From NCBI GenBank assembly GCA_033032865.1, contig JAWHQI010000079.1, forward strand, positions 7,258,501 to 7,322,500: a stretch of 64,000 bases of DNA. The letters are read 5' to 3'. Made by a program: the position numbers and the translations under genes. The stretch comes from Dactylorhiza incarnata. Lineage: Eukaryota; Streptophyta; Magnoliopsida; Asparagales; Orchidaceae. The first letter of the stretch is position 1. Every line of letters begins with the position of its first letter. Below are positions 57,001 through 64,000 of this stretch, piece by piece. The notes under the pieces are model-generated. The model saw nothing but the letters and a program-made list of their open reading frames with translations, did no database searches and had not been told where the DNA came from.

Positions 57001-57262
57001 TGTCTGGACTACGTCTGCAAACTGAAGAAAGCCCTATATGGGTTGAAGCAAGCGCCTCGGGCGTGGTATGGGAAGATCGCAGAGTATCTTCTATTCTGCG
57101 GGTTCTTTGCTTCAGACTCTGATTCTAGCTTGTTCGTCAATAAGGAGGGGGTGCTTCGGGTTATTGTTCTGCTGTATGTGGATGACATGATCGTCACCGG
57201 GAACTCGAAGGAGGTAGTAGCAAGGCTGAGAGCCGAGCTTGCTATCAGATTTGAAATGAAGG
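54051..57262 (+). pseudogene. P gag-pol polyprotein, broken
   Basis: ATG 54051 (MDGGYARGLG). UBN2 gag; CCHC knuckle CFRCNKTDHFKKDC (about 54814-54855); protease DSGCGHHLTG (about 55002-55031). An HHCC-type region GHVGMDKL…CAGCQFGKSH precedes the integrase core HSDLMRS…RTDNGGEF (catalytic D residues at about 55590 and 55779). Reverse transcriptase runs from NETWSLVP to LLYVDDMIVTG (YVDD at about 57175). In-frame stops lie at 54252-54254, 55722-55724, near 55817 and at 56338-56340. A one-G insertion near 56080 shifts the frame in integrase. The protein is cut at FEMK by C3. Five lesions spread over 3.2 kb indicate an old copy. Confidence 0.9.
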
Positions 57263-58427
57263 TGTTGGATCGGTAGGCGCCCTTAGAGGGGGGAGGGTGA
57301 ATAGGGGTTTTAAAAACTTATATTATATTTTGAAATACTTGCTTATGATAAGAGATCAAAATAGTGATTTTGTTTAAAGATCTAAATTGTTTTAGAATAA
57401 AGGAGAGGATAATAAACAATTTAGAGAAATGAAGAACAAATCAATTTTATTACACAAAGAGAGACATGATTATTATAAATAAAATTGATTACAAAATTTT
57501 GATCAATGACGCTAGAAATCAAAGCGAAATATGAAAGACTCATTTTATTTTCTATACGGACTCGTATCCCCACGAACCGGTTGGCTTTATCCGTTCATTC
57601 CCTGGATACGGCCTCAAGCCGCTCTAGCCAACCCTTCCCCGGATATGGCCTCGAGCACCCCCTAGACCTACACCCTAGACCTAGTCGCCAACACGAGGCG
57701 AATTTCTGCCCTAAGTCCTACCCAGACCTAGTCGCCAACACGAGGCGAGTTCACTAAACGATTATAAGAAAAGATGTGAAATAAATAAACAACAATATAA
57801 GAACTCCCTATATGGATCTCTTGGAGAAGTAGACGAAGACCCACAGAGTATGATCGTAGTCGATGCGGTCTTTCGTCACGATGATGATGTGTGTTGAAAT
57901 CTTCTCCACGGATCTCCTTAAGCCTTCATGGATTTATGGGAGTATCTCTCTGAACCCTCCTCTCTATGCTGTGGCACAAAGATCTGGAATTTTGGATCTC
58001 AAGAGGATGATGAAGACGGATCCAAGGGGTCCATTTTATAGCCTTAGCGCCTGCGCTAGTGCTACCGCAGGCGCTATCCCATTTTAAGACATATTCTGCG
58101 CGGCAGAATCTTCAATCCAAGGAAACATTTCTCCCTTGCCGTCTGTGCTCCGCGCTACAGCCTGCGCTATCAGATACCTCCGGGCGCTAGCTCCTTCTAT
58201 ATGTGCTCCCGGAATTGCGCAGATCATCGCTAGCGCCGGGCGCTAGGTGCTACCGCCGGCGCTAGTGGGAGTGTTGGATTTGATGGCTCAAATTTGGGGG
58301 CAACCTTCTTATGTAATACTTGAGTCATATGGACTTTGTTTTCCTGCACACTTAAACACACAAGATCAAATACAAATAGGTTTTGTTATTCTCAAACTTA
58401 GGAGATGCGGAAGACCTTGTTCCCACA
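57263..58427 (-). repeat. C3 3' LTR
   Basis: In plus coordinates TGTTGGATCGG…TTCCCACA, 1165 bp. Contains 'TAGCGCC/GGCGCTA' CpG-rich palindromes (58040-58270) and a minus-strand TATAAAA at 58040-58034. The boundary is supported by the adjacent polypurine tract and by pairing with 63464. Confidence 0.85.
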
Positions 58428-58440
58428 AACTCTCCCTTTT
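58428..58440 (-). other. C3 polypurine tract
   Basis: The minus strand reads AAAAGGGAGAGTT directly next to the LTR. Further GGGGAGC motifs occur at 58562-58610. Confidence 0.75.
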
Positions 58441-61400
58441 GATAATAACAAAACCATTAATGATAAATCAGAGCATTAATATATATAAGCATGATGAACC
58501 TTACTTGTGTGTGTGAGAGAGTCATGACTTAGAATAATTATCAATTTTAGCATTTAGAATTGCTCCCCCTAAATATATGCTCCCCATAAGTGAATGCTCC
58601 CCTAATATGTAAGCTATCATTTTAATTAATCATGTTAGTTTTCTTTTTTTGATAGCGGATTATATTTATCATGTTAGTTCTCCCTCTTTTGTTTTTAGCA
58701 AAAGTGGGTAAGGAGGCAACACATAAAAGTTTTGATAATAAGATAAAGGCATGATCGAGCTTTTAGAGAGAAGGAAATGATAAGGAGTTTTAGAATTATT
58801 TTTATAGAAATAAATCGGAGTTTTTTGGCATAAATATTTTCATAGACATAGATCAGAGTTTTTAGCATAAAGATGAAAAATATAACATTTTCCAAGTAAT
58901 CAATATTATCATGTTAGTTCTCCCCTTTATATAAGAGTTTTAAGCATAAAAAGGTAATGATTTCCAAGTAACCAATCTACCCAGACAATATGTCTACACC
59001 CTAGCCCCATACTAAGTGACGGATGGTCATGAGGAGCTGCAAACAAGCCGTAAGTTGGGGTGTTAGTCCCATATGCAAACACTAGAAACTACTCAACCTA
59101 GCACCCTTTCCCCCCAGTGCCTCGCAAGGCCCCACTGGAACCCTCCCCGGTTAAGGACAAGAGATGACTTAGAGGTTAGGTTATCTAATGTCTACAACCC
59201 TACGCCCCCGCTATGGTGAGATATGTAATCATGGATAATAATTATTGGAAACATTAAGCATTTTAAATTCAGTGATAAGTTCATAGCCTATGGGTTTATA
59301 TTTTATATGAATTTTTGAAAACACTCACATAGCTAGTTTGAAATCCATTAATAAATCAGAGTTTTAGTATTACAATATTTTCATGTTTAGAGCAACCAAT
59401 ATAAAGTTTACCAAGCAAGTCTGCCACTTGTTGAAAGAAAGGAATTTTAAGATTCAAGTGACGATGCACACACAAGAAAAGACTTTAAATAAACACGAAA
59501 GCGCAAGGTAAAAATAATTATATGGTTATGATGCAGAAGACTTGTAGAGATACAAGAAACATCTTATTGTAATCAATGATGATCCATAAAAAGATATATT
59601 AGTTAAATTCCAAAGATGAAGATGTTTTTTTGTAAATCATTTTGCATTTAAAATCTTTAATTTTGACAATAAAGTAACCAAGGATGAAATAATGTTTTCA
59701 AAAAAGAAATTACTGCAACGTTATATGAATTTGCAAATTCAACACATACAAAACATTGTAGACAGCATGCTAGGTTATCTAGTGCATTTCATAAATAAAG
59801 AGTAGTATAGAATTAGCATTAGGATCCAGTACTCATGAGAAGAAGTGTTATGAAAGATAATGATGTGCACATAAGTGTATTTTGAATAGAGTTAATAGAT
59901 GTTTTAATCAAAATACAAGAAATATGTAAAGTAAAGAGCACAATAAAACACAGATAGTTTTACTTCCACAAACATCAATGCACAAAAATGTACAACTACC
60001 AAGGTGCTTTGCACACACAATGCTCATTAAGACTTATCAGGGTGCAAAGTAGTGCTTGGGGGATCACATATTTTATTTTATTTTAATGTCGAGACTAGTG
60101 ATCCAGTGTACTTAAGAGTAAGTGGTTTTTATTTTGAAAGAAAGATATGGTTTGCACAAGATACTTTACTATTCTTTCCAAGGTGCTCAACCTCACAACG
60201 CTTATTAAGACTTATCAGGAGGTTCAAGTAGTGCTTGGTGGAGTTATCTTTGTCACTTTATTTTATGATTTTTGTTTTGTACAAAGTTCTCCGAATACAC
60301 TTGTTTAGCTAACCAATATAATTTATGAAAACATAACCACTTTTCTTAACTTTTAAAAGTGCAAACAAAGGTTGTGTAGGTAAGATACTTGTGCAATTTT
60401 AATTCACTGTACTATTTCAAAACATACAAAAGCATCCTTAGATTAAACACATATGTAGACAATGCCAAAATAAGTGAGTGAATAAATATCATTATCAAAC
60501 ATAAAACATTTACTCATACTTAGAAGCATGCTAAGCTTGGTTCTAAACAACTTCTATAATATAATTGATGCACATATTAATAGATATATCAAAGCATGAT
60601 GAAAACAATGTTCAAAGTAGTTTGAAAATATGAATCACAACATGTAGAAAGTCTTAAATGATAGAAGAAATCATGCTTGATTTTCTCAATAAAGTCCATA
60701 CCGTATTTTTGATATTTTGGCAAAATAATTTTAATTTAAAATTTGAACTCTTATAATTTGATCTTGGACTTCCCAAGGTCTACCCTGTGAGAGGTTCGCC
60801 CGGTACTAGGTGATATGATGGGATGATAGCCCAAATCACCCTTTCACAAGATACATGTAAATAGAAAAGTTAAGTTCAAAATAATAATTTTTGATACTTG
60901 TTTTTGTTTTATATTTTTGTATTTGATTTTTGCATATAGGAATAGAAATCAAACAAATAACCAAAAATATTTTTTGTAATTTGGCTTTTGTAAATTTGTA
61001 TTTTAATTTTTCAAAAACAAGTACAGGCAGAATTGCAAAAATGAGTAGTACATATAAAATAATATATTTTTATTGATTTTTCAGAATTTTAAAATTTCAG
61101 AAAATCGGAGACTTGAGCTAGCGCCGGCGTTAGGTCCTAGCGCCTGTGTTAGCTCACAGAGAGTGCTTATTTTAATCATATAGCATAGATTTTCTTTGAT
61201 TTTGCTTCCGATTTTTCTTAATTATGTTTGTGCAATGTAAGGCCTGTCTAATGAAGTGAAGAGACGAGAAGAAATTGCAAAAAGATGCGGAAGTTAAAAT
61301 TTTAGTACATGAGTTTCATCTTCATTAAAGTTTCATATTCATTAAACCTTAATTGTTGAGTTTTGCACAACATATGCATAAGCGAAATGATCATAAATGA

Positions 61401-61907
61401 GTGAAATAATATTCATGCAATTTTTTAATTCCGGTTTGACATGATTATGATTAAACATATTAGGGGTAATTAAAATGACGCAAATATATTAAATACCTAA
61501 GCAAAACTTGCGCATTTTATAAATTTAGCCTAATACCCCTAAAATACCTTTTAAATCCATTTTGACACTTATTTCATTTAGTCTTAATAATATCATACGA
61601 CAATTTTAGTTTTTCAAATTTTATAAGACTTTTAGGAAATGGATTTAGAAGGATACAAATAATAAGGATAAGTAGATCACTTGAAAAATGACATGACTTA
61701 TTATTCAACTTTACTTAATTTGATTTTTTATGAATTTTGGTTTAATACGTGAAAGTCATATCACAAGTTATATCATATCATGATGGTTCAACAAAAAGAA
61801 AATAAACAAACAAAAAAACAAAAAAGAAAAAAGGTTAGGCATATCATGAAGTAGAATAATGATATTTCATTTTTAGTTGATTTCTACTTCATGCAAATGA
61901 TTTGATA
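58441..61907 (-). other. C3 long noncoding interior
   Basis: About 3.5 kb of AT-rich sequence without a credible ORF in any frame, in the position normally held by pol. Scattered GC-richer islands can fold: CCAGTG…CACTGG (59114-59138), a duplicated stem-loop (60001-60064 and 60180-60245) and a region at 60775-60855. A short LTR-like 'TAGCGCC-GCGTTAGG' motif occurs at 61118-61155. Confidence 0.7.
60001..60245. repeat. Duplicated stem-loop element in C3
   Basis: Two ~65-bp copies, 60001-60064 and 60180-60245, share AAGGTGCT, ATTAAGACTTATCAGG and AGTAGTGCTTGG. Between these blocks the arms differ but stay complementary: TTGCAC/GTGCAA in the first, AACCTC/GAGGTT in the second. Confidence 0.75.
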
Positions 61908-63415
61908 CTAATGAATGTGAGATTTAGGTATCCAAAGAGGACCAAGTGTGGTGGTTCCTTTGGGTACCCAAATATATCGTATATGTTTGTGGGTAGTTAG
62001 TGATGAATGGGTCCTTTCATGTGAAGTTAATGTTTCATTTTTAATTTTGGGCCTCCATTCAAACTTTGGTTTAATGTTATTCTTATATGTCAAATTTCCA
62101 TTATGATAATCTTTATATTGATGATTATGATTGTAATGATTATTAAAAGTATTGTTTATAGGAAATTTGTGCAATTTTAATTTTGAGTTGGGAGAAACAT
62201 GATTTTGCAAGTAATGATGATTTTGATTTTGATTTACAAACACTTTGTGTTTCTTGCTCCCATTATTAGACTTAGTTAAGTTGTTCATATTCATATTCAA
62301 CTTGCTTTTAGATATTTCTTGATATTGTGTATTTATATTTATAATTTTCATAAGCAAGTTGATTTTTGATTTTAATTCATCATTCTTGATCTTTAGATTA
62401 TGTCTAGCTTTATTATAAGTTATTGTGCTATTTTTAAGAGTAGAAACAATAGAGTCAATATGATTTTGATAGTCATTTCTAAATTCCTCAAATGTTTCGT
62501 CCATCTCTTTGATCTCAATTTTATAATTTGGCATGTAGCACAATCACTTTTCAAAGATGAATTTTCTAAAAATAATTTTTCATTATGTTCTTTTACATAA
62601 ATAATTTCCTTTTCAAGTTCCTTAAATTTTTCCTTAATATTATTACAATCAAAACAAGGTTTTGTATTTTCAATTGAAGTGATATGGGTAAAGCTAGGTA
62701 AATCAGAATTTGATTTTACCTTAACTTTTGCTTTTAAATCTTTATTTTCTAAGTGCAAATTTTTATTAGTAATTTTCAATTTCTTGATCTTACGTTTAGC
62801 CATTTTTAGTATATTGAAACTAGAGTTAGAAGTTATAACACAAGAGGAAGAATTAGACTTTCTTACAGCGCTATTGAAAGAAGCAGAATTTGAGCATGAA
62901 GTTCCTTTGTCATCTTTTAGGCCTTCCTCCATCATAGATGAATTTTGATCTCCTTTTTCTCTTGATGTATTGCTCTCTTTTTCTAAGTTGATTTCCATGA
63001 TCTCCATGGTTTTGCTATGAGAGAGATCTTCTTGAATGATGGTGGATGCTTGTATGTCCTTCTCCTCCTGTGTTTGTTCCATACCTGCGAGAGGAAGATC
63101 ATACATTTCTTCAAGAAATTTCCATACTTTGTATGCACTAGAAAAACAATATATTAATTTGAAAACTTCATTTGATAGACCACAAAATAAATAGTGTTTG
63201 GCTTTTGCATTTAGATGACGTTCCTTTTTATTTGATTCTTCCACTGGTCTTATTATTGCTAGATTCCATGCTTCGATATCTAAAGTTTTAAAAAACCTTT
63301 CCATTAAAATTTTCCACCCTTTATAATTTGTCCATTTAAATAAAGGTGGTGCTAGTGATTTTTCTTCTTCATAAAAATTTGCCCCACTAAGATAAGCGAG
63401 ATCATGAGACGCCAT
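61908..63415 (-). pseudogene. C3 gag, one frameshift
   Basis: ATG at 63415 (MASHDLAYLSG). UBN2-type gag follows (FKWTNYKGWKILMERFF … YKVWKFLEEMYD), then Glu/Ser-rich and Lys-rich coiled-coil segments (IKKLKITNKNLHLENKDL). A frameshift near 62530 moves to a second frame, which runs to 61908. The tail is Asn/His/Lys-rich and ends Y-I-W-V-P-K…L-W-I-P-K. That is the same WVPK-type motif that closes gag in C1 and C2. No zinc knuckle is recognised. Gag would assemble particles; without pol the element is non-autonomous. Confidence 0.75.
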
Positions 63416-63450
63416 TATTTCCGGTTGTTAAGCCGATTGGAATAAAACCC

Positions 63451-63461
63451 CTCTGATACCA
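63451..63461 (-). other. C3 primer binding site (tRNA-iMet)
   Basis: The minus strand reads TGGTATCAGAG, two bases from the LTR at 63464. Confidence 0.85.
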
Positions 63462-63463
63462 CT

Positions 63464-64000
63464 TGTTGGATCGGTAGGCACCCTTAGAGGGGGGGGGGGG
63501 GGGGTGAATAAGAGTTTTAAAAACTTATATTATATTTTGAAATACTTGCTTATGATAAGAGATCAAAATAGTGATTTTGTTTAAAGATCTAAATTGTTTT
63601 ATAATAAAGGAGAGGATAATAAATAATTTATAGAAATGAAGAACAAATCAATTTTATTACACAAAGAGAGACATGATTATTATAAATAAAATTGATTACA
63701 AAATTTTGATTTCAATGACGCTAGAAATCAAAGCGAAATATGAAAGACTCTTTTTGTTTTCTATACCGACTCGTATCCCCACGAACCGGTTGGCTTTAGC
63801 CGTTCCTTCCCCGGATACGGCCTCAAGCCGCTCTAGCCAACCCTTCCCCGGATATGGACTCGAGCACCCCTAAACCTACACCCTAGACCTAGTCGCCAAC
63901 ACGAGGCGAATTTCTGCCCTAAGTCCTACCCAGACCTAGTCGCCAACACGAGGCGAGTTCACTAAACAGTTATAAGAAAAAATGTGAAATAAATAAACAA
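63464..64000 (-). repeat. C3 5' LTR, cut by the window edge
   Basis: Matches 57263-57800 with minor differences. The G tract is pure here (G16, 63489-63504) but interrupted by A in the other copy. About 630 bp lie outside the window. Confidence 0.85.

Larger units (their letters stand above)
52864..57262 (+). mobile_element. P: plus-strand Ty1/copia element, truncated by C3
   Basis: 5' LTR from TGTTGAAAT at 52864, tRNA-iMet PBS at 53962, and gag-pol from 54051 up to reverse transcriptase, where C3 is inserted at 57262 (left flank GAAGG). The remaining RT, RNase H and 3' LTR would lie right of the window. Several stops and one frameshift make it inactive. Confidence 0.9.
57263..64000 (-). mobile_element. 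C3: minus-strand gag-only copia element, right end outside window
   Basis: 3' LTR 57263-58427, polypurine tract, about 3.5 kb noncoding interior, frameshifted gag (63415-61908), tRNA-iMet PBS (63461-63451) and 5' LTR from 63464 onward. No pol domain is present. It is inserted in the RT domain of P. The two LTRs differ by several substitutions and in the G tract. Confidence 0.85.

Noticed and set aside
61118..61155. A further nested LTR suggested by TAGCGCC/GCGTTAG motifs
   Set aside because: Only about 40 bp of similarity to the C3 LTR, no TG...CA ends and no TSD.

Overview
This window is plant nuclear DNA, probably from a pericentromeric or other repeat-rich part of a large genome. I found no intact host gene, tRNA, rRNA or CRISPR array. 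Almost every base belongs to nested LTR retroelements plus two decayed DNA transposons. Plant origin follows from the families seen: Ty1/copia elements primed by initiator tRNA-Met, elements with a tRNA-Asp type primer site (the Athila arrangement), a Tat/Ogre-type gag, a MULE and a PIF/Harbinger transposase.

Left half (1-21817). A PIF/Harbinger transposase remnant (21818-22186) abuts a minus-strand Sirevirus-like copia element, C2, which runs off the left edge. C2 has gag, no pol, and then a separate ORF resembling the 'putative plant transposon protein' (Transposase_32) family. C2 carries three insertions. C1 is another minus-strand copia (614-4757), itself hit by a copia LTR L1 (1-613). 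T1 (5088-10740, TSD AGCCA) has LTRs that look identical. T2 (12964-19604) has diverged LTRs. When the insertions are ignored, the C2 reading frames resume across them.

Middle (21818-30606). The Harbinger remnant is followed by a decayed MULE transposase (24295-26260). Next comes a Tat/Ogre-like gypsy remnant with an 18-bp minisatellite in its probable LTR, a broken gag, and 45-bp and about 46-bp tandem arrays downstream.

Right half (30607-64000). Minus-strand T4 (30607-49321, TSD ATGCC) contains a solo copia LTR L2 (TSD GGTGT), an antisense R-U5-PBS fragment flanked by a partial duplication, and T3 (35769-45536, TSD CGCTT), which has three LTRs. A solo LTR T5 (50103-51800, TSD AGTAT) follows. 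A plus-strand copia, P, has a nearly full but broken gag-pol. It is cut at reverse transcriptase by minus-strand copia C3 (57263 to beyond the window), which keeps only gag plus about 3.5 kb of noncoding sequence containing apparently structured elements.

The main coherent finding is the T family (T1-T5). These are LTR elements with a tRNA-Asp PBS and no pol. T1-T4 encode a short acidic zinc-knuckle protein: two knuckles in T2-T4, one in T1. T3 adds an Athila-ORF1-like ORF behind an internal TATA box. The LTRs carry CpG-rich palindromes. Long noncoding regions hold conserved hairpins and, in T2-T4, three polypurine-tract-like motifs at conserved spacing. They probably depend on another element's pol proteins. 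Some ORF starts used during analysis were not ATG; where I give a start I say which codon I chose.
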